DNA from: Bryobacteraceae bacterium
Lineage (GTDB): Bacteria; Acidobacteriota; Terriglobia; Bryobacterales; Bryobacteraceae
Assembly: GCA_029975915.1 (NCBI GenBank)
Contig: JARKOC010000410.1
Coordinates: 1-64,000, forward strand
Reading direction: 5' to 3'
Length of the DNA: 64,000 nucleotides
The position numbers and the translations under genes are program-made. Positions 1 to 7,097 of this stretch are shown here, piece by piece. The notes below the pieces were generated by a model that saw only the letters and a list, made by a program, of their open reading frames with translations, was not told the origin of the DNA and searched no databases. The first letter of the stretch is position 1; every line of letters begins with the position of its first letter.

Positions 1-44
1 GGGCTTCAAACTCGAAGCTGTCTTGGGTACACTCTGTCATAGCG

Positions 45-111
45 AAAGCCGTCCTCTGCCGGGTCAGAACTAAGTCTGGAAACTCAGTTATGCCCCAGAT
101 GACGGCTTTTT
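45..111 (+). terminator. Long imperfect hairpin with T-tract, probable intrinsic terminator
   Basis: The outer arm AAAGCCGTC (45-53) pairs with GACGGCTTT (101-109) and is followed by a T run (107-111). Inside, TCTG/CAGA, GGG/CCC and AACTAAG/CTCAGTT extend the stem with few mismatches to a small loop near 78-85. The form is that of a rho-independent terminator on the + strand, so it probably ends a transcript entering from left of the window. Because it lies 43 bp before the next start codon it could also attenuate expression of that gene. Confidence 0.6.
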
Positions 112-153
112 GCTAGTGTCCTCGTGAGAAATCCGGGCTAGTATCATCAAAAG

Positions 154-774
154 GTGCGGAGAGTCATCACCGAGGCCGAGGTCCCGGGGGGCGGCACGTT
201 GCGCGTGCCGCGAGGGACGATCTTTACGCCGTCGGCGAGGGATTTGGCGCGGGAGCGCGGCGTGAAGGTGGAGGAGGTCGCCGAAGGGGAGGCCACGCCG
301 GAACGAGGGGCGGACCGGACGCTGGCGTTCGGGTCCGATCACGGCGGATTTGAGATGAAGCAGAGGATGCTCGTGGTGGCGCGCGAGTTGGGCTGGGCGG
401 TGCGGGACGTAGGCGTTTACGAAGAAAAGGCCGCGGATTATCCCGATATCGCGCACGAAGTGGCGAGGCTGGTGGCCGGAGGCGAGGCGGCGTATGGGGT
501 GATCGTGGACGGAGCGGGGATCGGGTCGGCGATGGCGGCGAACAAGGTGCCGGGAATCAGGGCGGCGCTATGTTATGATAGAGCCTCCGCCAGAAATAGC
601 CGAGAGCACAACCATGCCAACGTGTTGACGCTGGGCGGGCGGCTTTTGACCGCGAGCCAGGCCGAAGAGGTGCTGAGGACTTGGCTAGGGACGCCCTACG
701 GGGGCGGGCGGCATCAGAAACGAATCGACAAAATCACGGAAATTGAACGGCTATATTCGTCGTGGAACAAGTAG
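154..774 (+). CDS. RpiB/LacAB-family sugar-phosphate isomerase with microcompartment-type N-terminal extension
   Basis: 206 aa, GTG start. Residues about 56-200 form the RpiB/LacAB fold that interconverts pentose 5-phosphates (ribose-5-P and ribulose-5-P): SDHGGFEMK (61-69), [13 protein letters not shown] (128-140), [16 protein letters not shown] (148-163). The residue normally a catalytic Cys in the CGxGxG loop is Asp119 here (VDGAGIG), although Cys140 is nearby. Residues 1-40, with ITEAEV and [14 protein letters not shown], are not part of a housekeeping RpiB; similar segments begin EutT/EutQ-type proteins of bacterial microcompartments. The 3' end overlaps the aldolase gene by 13 bp, which implies co-translation. 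Pairing with a DERA that has its own N-terminal extension points to a sugar-phosphate-utilising microcompartment whose shell genes would lie left of the window (inference). Confidence 0.88.
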   Translation: MRRVITEAEVPGGGTLRVPRGTIFTPSARDLARERGVKVEEVAEGEATPERGADRTLAFGSDHGGFEMKQRMLVVARELGWAVRDVGVYEEKAADYPDIAHEVARLVAGGEAAYGVIVDGAGIGSAMAANKVPGIRAALCYDRASARNSREHNHANVLTLGGRLLTASQAEEVLRTWLGTPYGGGRHQKRIDKITEIERLYSSWNK

Positions 775-1535
775 AGATCAAGAGACTGGCTGCCGAGATA
801 GGCGAGGCGATCCTGAAGCGGATCGCGCAGGGCGGAACTATGCCGGCAGCCGCGCCGGCGCTGAAGCCCTGGACGCCGGCGGCGGTAGCGGCGATGATTG
901 ATCACACCATCCTGCGGGCGGATGCAACCGAGAGCGACGTGAGGAAGGTGTGCGCAGAGGCGGCCGAGTATAGGTTCGCCAGTGTATGCGTGAACCCTTG
1001 GTGGGCGGCGGTGGCCTCTGCGGAGCTGAAGGGGACGGGCGTGAAGGTGTGCACTGTGGCCGGGTTCCCGCTGGGGATGTCGCCAACCACCGCGAAGGTG
1101 GAAGAGGCAAAACGTGCGATTGAGGCCGGCGCGGGCGAAGTAGACATGGTCATCGCGGTCGGGGCGCTGAAGTCCGGCCAGCACGAGAGGGTGCAGGCGG
1201 ATGTGGACGCCGTGGCGTCGGCATGCCATTCCGGCGGAGCGATATTGAAGGTGATCATCGAAGCCTGCCTGTTGACAAAGGAGGAGAAGGAGTTGGCGTG
1301 CCGGCTGTCGGTGGCGGCGGGAGCTGATTTTGTGAAGACTTCGACCGGGTTTTCGAAGTACGGGGCGACAGTGGAGGATGTCGATCTGATGCGGCGTGTC
1401 GTTGGCCCTTCGGTGGGCGTCAAGGCGGCGGGCGGCATCCGCACTTTGGAGGAGTTCGAGGCGATGGTGCGCGCCGGCGCAAGCCGGGTGGGGGCAAGCG
1501 CCAGCGTAAAGATCGTTGAGGCGGCGCGCCGCTGA
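762..1535 (+). CDS. deoC: Deoxyribose-phosphate aldolase (DERA) with encapsulation-peptide-like N-terminus
   Basis: 257 aa, GTG start inside the preceding gene. The class I aldolase cleaves 2-deoxyribose 5-phosphate to glyceraldehyde 3-phosphate and acetaldehyde. Core motifs: [12 protein letters not shown] (45-56), Asp129 in GEVDMV, the Schiff-base Lys192 in [10 protein letters not shown] and Lys221 in GVKAAGGIR. Ordinary DeoC proteins start close to the MIDHT helix. Here about 40 residues precede it: an amphipathic helix ([20 protein letters not shown], 4-23) and a Gly/Pro/Ala linker, the usual layout of a microcompartment encapsulation peptide. Acetaldehyde release would explain sequestration in a shell. 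Function of the enzyme is secure; encapsulation is inference. Confidence 0.93.
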   Translation: MEQVEIKRLAAEIGEAILKRIAQGGTMPAAAPALKPWTPAAVAAMIDHTILRADATESDVRKVCAEAAEYRFASVCVNPWWAAVASAELKGTGVKVCTVAGFPLGMSPTTAKVEEAKRAIEAGAGEVDMVIAVGALKSGQHERVQADVDAVASACHSGGAILKVIIEACLLTKEEKELACRLSVAAGADFVKTSTGFSKYGATVEDVDLMRRVVGPSVGVKAAGGIRTLEEFEAMVRAGASRVGASASVKIVEAARR

Positions 1536-1539
1536 TCCT

Positions 1540-3312
1540 ATGCCTCCGGGCCAACCGAATCGCGTCAAGTTCCGCGAGAGAGCGGAACTGCTGGACTTCC
1601 TGCTGGAAGTGTCGACAATCACCAGCGAAACACTGGATCTGGATGAACTGCTTGCAAACGTGGCGGAGATCATCCGGCGTGTGATTCCGCACGAACTGTT
1701 GGCCATTCTGCTTTACAGCGAACGGCGCAAATCACTGCGGATCAAGTATGCGCGAGGGCATAGAGAGGAGATTGTCGAGAATCTCCTGGTGGGCTTGGGC
1801 GAAGGGATCACTGGGACCGCGGCTCAACTGCGGCAGCCAGTGCTGGTGGATGATGTTGGGTCCGATCCGCGGTATCTGAATGCCATGGATGCGGTGCGCA
1901 GCGAGATGGCGGCGCCAATGGTTTTCGGGCACAAACTGGTGGGGGTGCTCGACCTGCAAGCGACGACGGAGGCGGCGTTCAGCGAGCAGGATCTGGCTTT
2001 GCTCCAACTGATCGCGTCGCGGATCGGGGCGGCGATCGAGAACGCGCGGCTTTACCGGCGGGTGGACCGGCAGAACCGGATCCGCAAGACGTTGGCCCAT
2101 TTGGCCCAGGAGTTCAGTTCGATTCTTGATCTGGACGCCCTGCTGTCAAAAATCGCGAACTCCGTGAAGTCGCTCATCGACTATGATGCGTTCCTGGTGC
2201 TGTTGGTCGATGAGGAGCGGCGCACGCTGGTGGAGAGGTTCAGCCAGCGATATGACGGTAAGGCGGCGCTTTGCACCATGTCGCTGGACTCAGGCCTGAC
2301 AGGTGCGGCGGCCAGAACGGGCCGTCCCGTGCTGGCGCGAGACACGCTGGAGGATCCACGGTATTTGGAAGCCTACCCAGGCATCCGGAGCGAGATCGCG
2401 ATTCCGCTGATCCTCAAACACCGCGTGGTCGGCGTGATGGACCTGGAGAGCGAGCGGGTGGGGGCTTTCAACGAGGACCACGTGCGGACGCTGTCGCTGA
2501 TTGCGCCGCAGATCGCGGCTGCAATCGAGAATGCGCGGCTGTATCAGGAACTGGCCGAGCGCGAACGCGACATTCAGAAGGACCTGGAGGCGGCCCAGAA
2601 ACTGCAATCGATCATCTTTCCGTCCGAGGCCCCGAAAATCACCGGGCTGGATGTCGGCGTGAAACTGAAGCCGGCCAGGGTTGTGAGCGGAGACTTGTAC
2701 GACTTCTTCGAGTACAACGACGGATCGGCGATGCTGGCGTTCGGCGATTCGAGCGGCAAAGGCGCGGCGGCGGCTCTGTACGGAGCCTTGTTCAGCGGCT
2801 TGCTCAGAAGCCTGGCGCCGAGGAGAAGGAGCCCTGCGGCGCTGCTGCGGAGCCTGAACGAGAACCTGATGGAGCGTCAAGTGCCGGCGCAATATGTAAC
2901 GCTGCTGGCAATGCTGTGGCAGCCGCAAGAGCGGGTGTTCAAGATCGCCAACGCGGGGTCGGCGCCGCCGCTGGTCTGCCGCGGAGGCGAAGTTTTGAGG
3001 CCGGAGGTTTCGGGGGTGCCGGTAGGGCTGCTGGACGGGATGGAATACGAAGAAACCGAGTTCGAGGCCGAGCCGGGCGACGTGGTGCTGCTGTACTCGG
3101 ACGGAATCAGCGATCAGCAGGACAACACGGGCGAGGACTACGGGAAGAGAAGGCTGAAGCGGACGCTATCGGCGCTCTGTGGACTGACGGCAAGAGAAAT
3201 CGCCGAACGGATCATTGACGATCTCGAGGAGTTCCGGGGGGCCACGCCGGTACACGACGACCAGACGCTGGTTGTGCTGAAGGTGGATGAAACGCATGCT
3301 TACGCCATTTGA
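1540..3312 (+). CDS. GAF-GAF-PP2C (SpoIIE/RsbU-type) serine phosphatase
   Basis: 590 aa from ATG 1540, 4 nt after the aldolase stop; an in-frame TTG at 1516 would overlap deoC and is less likely. Two GAF sensor domains (about 10-165 and 180-340) each end in a helix with AAIENARLY, then a SpoIIE-type PP2C phosphatase (about 360-585) with VVSGDLYDFFE, FGDSSGKGAAAALYGALFSGL and SDGISDQQDNTGEDYG. Such proteins dephosphorylate anti-sigma antagonists in partner-switching cascades in response to a ligand or redox cue bound by GAF. No anti-sigma factor or STAS protein is adjacent, so its target is unknown. No membrane segment is seen, so it is cytoplasmic. Confidence 0.9.
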   Translation: MPPGQPNRVKFRERAELLDFLLEVSTITSETLDLDELLANVAEIIRRVIPHELLAILLYSERRKSLRIKYARGHREEIVENLLVGLGEGITGTAAQLRQPVLVDDVGSDPRYLNAMDAVRSEMAAPMVFGHKLVGVLDLQATTEAAFSEQDLALLQLIASRIGAAIENARLYRRVDRQNRIRKTLAHLAQEFSSILDLDALLSKIANSVKSLIDYDAFLVLLVDEERRTLVERFSQRYDGKAALCTMSLDSGLTGAAARTGRPVLARDTLEDPRYLEAYPGIRSEIAIPLILKHRVVGVMDLESERVGAFNEDHVRTLSLIAPQIAAAIENARLYQELAERERDIQKDLEAAQKLQSIIFPSEAPKITGLDVGVKLKPARVVSGDLYDFFEYNDGSAMLAFGDSSGKGAAAALYGALFSGLLRSLAPRRRSPAALLRSLNENLMERQVPAQYVTLLAMLWQPQERVFKIANAGSAPPLVCRGGEVLRPEVSGVPVGLLDGMEYEETEFEAEPGDVVLLYSDGISDQQDNTGEDYGKRRLKRTLSALCGLTAREIAERIIDDLEEFRGATPVHDDQTLVVLKVDETHAYAI

Positions 3313-4543
3313 GTATCGAGGTGGAACGCTCTATTGCGAGGAGGTAGAGGTGGAGCGGATCGCGGCTGCCGCGGGCACTCCGATCTATATCTACTCGGCG
3401 TCGGCCATCCGGGCGAGGTTCAAGGAGTACGACCAGGCGCTCGCGGGCGTGCCGCACCGGGTCTGCTATGCGGTGAAGGCGAACGGGAATCTGAGCGTGC
3501 TCCGTCTACTGGCGGAAGCGGGCGCGGGGTTCGACATCGTCTCAGGTGGTGAGTTGTACCGGGTAGCGAAGTCGGGTGGAGCGTTGGAGAGCGTGGTTTT
3601 CGCGGGAGTTGGCAAGAACCGCGAGGAGATCGAGCAGGCGCTTGAGGCGGGCATCCACTCATTTAACTGCGAGAGTGAGTCTGAGATCCGGCTGATCGAT
3701 GCGCTGGCGTCGCGGATGGGGAAACAGGCTTCGGTGGCGGTGAGGGTGAATCCGGATGTGGACGCCGATACTCATCCATACATCTCGACCGGATTGAGGG
3801 AGCACAAATTCGGCATCAGCATCGGCGAAGTTGAAGGTGTCTATGAGCGGGCGCGGGGACTAACGGGTGTACGCATGGAAGGGGTGGCGTGCCACATCGG
3901 ATCGCAATTGCTGGACCTGTCTCCGCTGATCGAGGCCGCGCAAAGGATGCTGGAACTCGTCGGGCGCTTGCGCGAGCGGGGGTTCGAGATCAAGTATCTG
4001 GATCTCGGCGGCGGCATAGGAGTGCCGTACAAGCCGGGCGACGCCCGGCCCGATGTGGGCGCGTTCCTGGCCGCGATCCGGGACTTGGTGAAAGGGCGCG
4101 GCCTGACGCTGCTATTTGAGCCGGGCCGGTCGATCGTGGCAGAGGCAGGGGCGCTGGTGACGCGTTTGCTTTACCGCAAGCAGAGCGAATCAAAGGAATT
4201 CATGGTGGTCGATGCGGCGATGACCGAGTTGATCAGGCCCGCGCTGTATGGCGCGTATCACGAGATCGTGCCTTGCCGGGAGAGCCGGATCCCCGGCACC
4301 GTCGTAGCTGACGTGGTTGGGCCAGTGTGCGAGAGCGCGGATTTTCTGGCAAAAGATCGGGAGTTGCCGCAGGTGATGCCTGGCGAATACATGGCGGTGA
4401 TGACCGCCGGGGCGTACGGGTGGGTCGCGTCGTCGAACTACAACGCCCGGCCAAGAGCGGCCGAGGTTCTGGTCGACGGCGGAGATTGGCGAGTGGTTAG
4501 AAAGCGGGAAACCTACGAGGACCTGATCAGGGGCGAGGTTTGA
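3296..4543 (+). CDS. lysA: Diaminopimelate decarboxylase
   Basis: 415 aa from ATG 3296, which has AAGGTGG (3280-3286) at good spacing; the ATG at 3287 sits too close to that site. It overlaps the phosphatase gene by 17 bp. This PLP enzyme decarboxylates meso-diaminopimelate to L-lysine. Motifs: YAVKANGNLSVLR with PLP-binding Lys61, FDIVSGGEL, CHIGSQLLD, LDLGGGIGVPY, EPGRSIVAEAG for phosphate binding, CESADFLAKDR supplying the active-site Cys across the dimer, and GAYGWVASSNYN. Length is normal for the family. Its tail position behind the phosphatase gives no clear functional link. Confidence 0.95.
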   Translation: MLTPFEYRGGTLYCEEVEVERIAAAAGTPIYIYSASAIRARFKEYDQALAGVPHRVCYAVKANGNLSVLRLLAEAGAGFDIVSGGELYRVAKSGGALESVVFAGVGKNREEIEQALEAGIHSFNCESESEIRLIDALASRMGKQASVAVRVNPDVDADTHPYISTGLREHKFGISIGEVEGVYERARGLTGVRMEGVACHIGSQLLDLSPLIEAAQRMLELVGRLRERGFEIKYLDLGGGIGVPYKPGDARPDVGAFLAAIRDLVKGRGLTLLFEPGRSIVAEAGALVTRLLYRKQSESKEFMVVDAAMTELIRPALYGAYHEIVPCRESRIPGTVVADVVGPVCESADFLAKDRELPQVMPGEYMAVMTAGAYGWVASSNYNARPRAAEVLVDGGDWRVVRKRETYEDLIRGEV

Positions 4544-4546
4544 CCC

Positions 4547-4566
4547 GGCAGGGCCGAAGCCCTGCC
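4547..4566. terminator. Symmetric GC hairpin between convergent genes
   Basis: GGCAGGGC (4547-4554), loop CGAA, GCCCTGCC (4559-4566): an uninterrupted 8-bp stem between the convergent lysA and cytochrome genes. Only a weak T-rich stretch follows on the + strand. It may end transcripts from both sides. Confidence 0.5.
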
Positions 4567-4580
4567 CCAGTCTTTGTCGA

Positions 4581-4982
4581 CTAGCGAATCTTGTACTCGG
4601 TGTCGCTGATCTTCTCGCGGTGAGCGTCGTGGCAGGTCCGGCAGGTTCCGCCGAGTTGTTTTGATGCGGCAGCGATGCCTGCCTGATCATTCGCCGCGGC
4701 GGCCTTCGCCAGCGCGAGGGCTGCGGCGTGACCCTCCTTGGTCGAAGACGCACCGATCGCGGAGCGCTTGGCCCAAAAACCCTCGACCTGTTTGTAGACC
4801 TCGGCCATCCGCTTTGCGCTGGCTTCGAGATCCACACCCTTGCGGATCTTGCCGGAGAGGTCGCCCTGCTCCTTCATCCATTGAATATGCTGCGGCGAGG
4901 GATCCTCCGCCGCAAACAAAGAAGGCGTAGCGGTGAGCACCGCCGCCGTGAAGATTCCATGCATCCAGTTCGGAACTCGCAT
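4581..4982 (-). CDS. Cytochrome c'/c556-like monohaem protein, periplasmic
   Basis: 133 aa. The start is placed at ATG 4982 because it opens a signal peptide (MRVPNWMHGIFTAAVLTATP, then SLFAAED); upstream in-frame sequence is Arg-rich and not protein-like. The mature part is a predicted four-helix bundle beginning HIQWMKEQGDLSGKI and ending in one C-terminal haem site CRTCHDAHREK, the arrangement of the cytochrome c'/c556 family. It lies 112 bp downstream of nrfA in the same direction and could be an accessory electron carrier or a nitric-oxide-binding partner of the nitrite reductase (inference). No strong ribosome-binding site is visible. Confidence 0.8.
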   Translation of the reverse strand: MRVPNWMHGIFTAAVLTATPSLFAAEDPSPQHIQWMKEQGDLSGKIRKGVDLEASAKRMAEVYKQVEGFWAKRSAIGASSTKEGHAAALALAKAAAANDQAGIAAASKQLGGTCRTCHDAHREKISDTEYKIR

Positions 4983-5094
4983 TCTCACATTGACGCACAC
5001 TTGGCCCAGGAAAGTTACCGGCACTGCACAAAGAAGGCGGCGCGGGCTTCGAGACCGGCGCCGCAAATTACTCCATTTCAAGTGCGGAGGAACG

Positions 5095-6516
5095 TCAGTC
5101 GGAGTTCTTGGAGCCTCGGACGGGCGGCATGGAGGCCGCCTTCTTCGGCTGGATGCCGCGAAGCGAGTTCTGGCCTTTGCGGATGGCATCGAGCGCTTGC
5201 GTCAAAATTCGGAGCTCTTCGCCGGGAGCATGGAATCCGGCGGAGTTTTCAGCCTCGACGAAATCGATGAAAAAACCGGCCTTACGCTGGGCTTCCAGAG
5301 CGGCTTTCAGGTCTGTTTCAGACCCGCCCGCCGCTTTTGCCGTCTTGATGTCGGCGATCAGATCCATCAGGGCATCCATGGCCGTGTTGCGGGCCTGCAT
5401 GAAGCGGCCCTGGATCTGTTCGACGCGGTCCTTCATCTCCTGTTCCGGGAAGTGGTGGCAGCCCTGGCAGGCGCGGTTGACGTTGAGCAGAGGGCTACGG
5501 ACGTGGTGATCGGAGATCTTCATGCCGCCTTCGCGTTTGTAGGGCATGTGGCAATCGGCGCACGAGACGCCGGAGCGGGCATGGACACCCTGGCTGTACA
5601 TCTCAAACTCGGGGTGCTGGGCCTTGAGAGCAGGCGCTCCAGTCTCCTTGTGGACCCAGTCCTTGTGGCCGACCTCAGTGTAGTAATCGTAGATTCTCTC
5701 GACCTGAAGGCCCTTAGCCCAAGGGAACGTCAGGCGCTTCTCGTCGCCCTTGAAGTAGTATTCCACATGGCACTGGCCACAAACAAAGGAACGCATCTCC
5801 TGGGCCGAGGCCATGGTATTGGGATCGTAGTTCTGGACGCCCTGGGACGCTTTGTACGCTTTGATTCCTTCCAGAAACCCAGGGCGGGTGACGCGCAACG
5901 CCATGGTCTTCGGTTCGTGGCAATCGATGCAGGAGACGGGATGTTTAACCCCCTTGGTGGCTTCCATGTAGGTCATCTTGTTCATCTGTTCGAAGCCTTT
6001 GAAGATGTCGCCGCCGCCGAGTTGCTTCATGTAGACATAGGTGGATGCATGGCAATTCAGGCAGGTGCCAGGCTGTTTGAACTCGGTGACACGGCGGGTG
6101 GTGCGCTGGTCGAGGAGCATGTAGGCGTGGCCGCGCTCCTCGCGAAAGTCCACCGAGAAGGGGTAGCCGGCCCACATGGCCTTGAGCCGTGGGTCCTCGT
6201 CGATCTTGGACTGGGAGGTGACATCGCGCGGATCCTTGTCGTCCGGCTTATGCGGAAGGGCCTCCGATCCGCCGTAACGAGTGCGCTGCATGTCGACAGT
6301 TCTCTTGTAACTGTCGAATTGAAGCGGGAAGTTCTTGCCCCAGATGGCCGGGTCGTCGGTGTCGTCAGTGAGGTCGACGACTCGGAAGAAGGCGTTCCTT
6401 GCTTCCTGCTTGTGCTCGAAGATGTTCACAAGCAAAGCCGTGATGCCGATGGCTAAGATGGCGGTTACCACGACCGCAATCACCAGTTTTTTGTTTGAGT
6501 TCGGTTGTACAGACAT
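5095..6516 (-). CDS. nrfA: Ammonia-forming cytochrome c nitrite reductase (NrfA), CXXCH active-site variant
   Basis: 473 aa from ATG 6516; a TTG two codons upstream is possible. It reduces nitrite to ammonium with six electrons in the periplasm. An N-terminal hydrophobic segment (KLVIAVVVTAILAIGITALL) is a signal anchor. Five haem sites: CLNCH (152), CIDCH (196), CGQCH (246), CADCH (319), CQGCH (350). Family motifs DMQRTRYGGSEALP, FREERGHAYML (active-site Arg), CGQCHVEYYF (active-site Tyr) and HPEFEMYSQGVHARSGVSCA (active-site His) are all present. The first haem, the catalytic one, has CXXCH where classical NrfA has CXXCK, so its axial ligand should be His rather than Lys. The gene follows nrfH by 21 bp. 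Confidence 0.95.
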   Translation of the reverse strand: MSVQPNSNKKLVIAVVVTAILAIGITALLVNIFEHKQEARNAFFRVVDLTDDTDDPAIWGKNFPLQFDSYKRTVDMQRTRYGGSEALPHKPDDKDPRDVTSQSKIDEDPRLKAMWAGYPFSVDFREERGHAYMLLDQRTTRRVTEFKQPGTCLNCHASTYVYMKQLGGGDIFKGFEQMNKMTYMEATKGVKHPVSCIDCHEPKTMALRVTRPGFLEGIKAYKASQGVQNYDPNTMASAQEMRSFVCGQCHVEYYFKGDEKRLTFPWAKGLQVERIYDYYTEVGHKDWVHKETGAPALKAQHPEFEMYSQGVHARSGVSCADCHMPYKREGGMKISDHHVRSPLLNVNRACQGCHHFPEQEMKDRVEQIQGRFMQARNTAMDALMDLIADIKTAKAAGGSETDLKAALEAQRKAGFFIDFVEAENSAGFHAPGEELRILTQALDAIRKGQNSLRGIQPKKAASMPPVRGSKNSD

Positions 6517-6537
6517 GTTCAATTCCCAGTTACCGGT

Positions 6538-7023
6538 CTAATGCGAATGGCCCACGCTCTGGTGGCAGGAGACGCAATTGGCCTCCTCGCCGTGGCGGCG
6601 CGCGCCGTTGATCCCATCCGTGATCTCCTCATGGCATTTCATGCAGGACTCCCGTGCCACGCGCTGGTTACGCCCCGTGATCCGGATGTTGTCCGGGAAG
6701 CGGCCAGTGGTGAAAGCCATCGAGTGATTGAAGCCGTTCAGCGCCTTGACCGAGTACTTTCCGACGAAGCCGGCCGGCGTGTGGCAGTCGTTGCAGACAG
6801 CCACTTTCCTGTGGCTGGACTTGAGCCAGCCTTCATACTGCTCGCGCATAACGTGGCAGTTGGTGCAGGCTCCCGGGTCGTCGGTCATATACGAAGCGCC
6901 CTTGGCGTATCCAAAAGTGTATAGGCCGACGCCGATAAGCAAGCCCAACGGAATGCCCACCAGGAGGGGGGCGATGGCGCCCTTCTGATTCATCGAGGTC
7001 AGTTTAAGTGAAGAAGTATCCAT
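6538..7023 (-). CDS. nrfH: NrfH tetrahaem membrane quinol dehydrogenase
   Basis: 161 aa NapC/NirT-family protein that anchors NrfA in the membrane and passes electrons from menaquinol. One transmembrane helix (about 17-40) precedes four haem sites: CTNCHVM (53, the CXXCHXM type expected for haem 1 of NrfH), CNDCH (77), CMKCH (127) and CVSCH (150). The His-rich tail ends GHSH. The start is uncertain: ATG 7023 is given, but the ATG at 6993 (MNQKGAIAPLL) is also reasonable and would leave more room for the palindromic site just upstream. Neither has a good Shine-Dalgarno sequence. Confidence 0.94.
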   Translation of the reverse strand: MDTSSLKLTSMNQKGAIAPLLVGIPLGLLIGVGLYTFGYAKGASYMTDDPGACTNCHVMREQYEGWLKSSHRKVAVCNDCHTPAGFVGKYSVKALNGFNHSMAFTTGRFPDNIRITGRNQRVARESCMKCHEEITDGINGARRHGEEANCVSCHQSVGHSH

Positions 7024-7028
7024 GGCAA

Positions 7029-7044
7029 TGTGATTCGAGTCACA
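7029..7044. promoter_or_regulatory. CRP/FNR-family operator between nrfHA and the porin gene
   Basis: TGTGATTCGAGTCACA is an exact TGTGA-N6-TCACA palindrome, the half-site pair recognised by CRP and related FNR-superfamily regulators. Its centre (7036.5) would put a class II start site near 7078, with CATAAC (7064-7069) as a possible -10 and GGAG (7081) before the porin ATG at 7098. On the minus strand it sits only 5 nt from the annotated nrfH ATG, or 35 nt from the alternative start. Control of both divergent units is inferred from position. Confidence 0.6.
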
Positions 7045-7097
7045 ATTCCAGAAAAAAGAACGTCATAACCTGATGATGACGGAGCGGATTTCTATCG

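Noticed and set aside
4933..6456. 507-codon open frame on the + strand
   Set aside because: It is antisense to nrfA and the cytochrome gene, has no ribosome-binding site or family motif, and reflects the GC-rich codon bias of the real genes.
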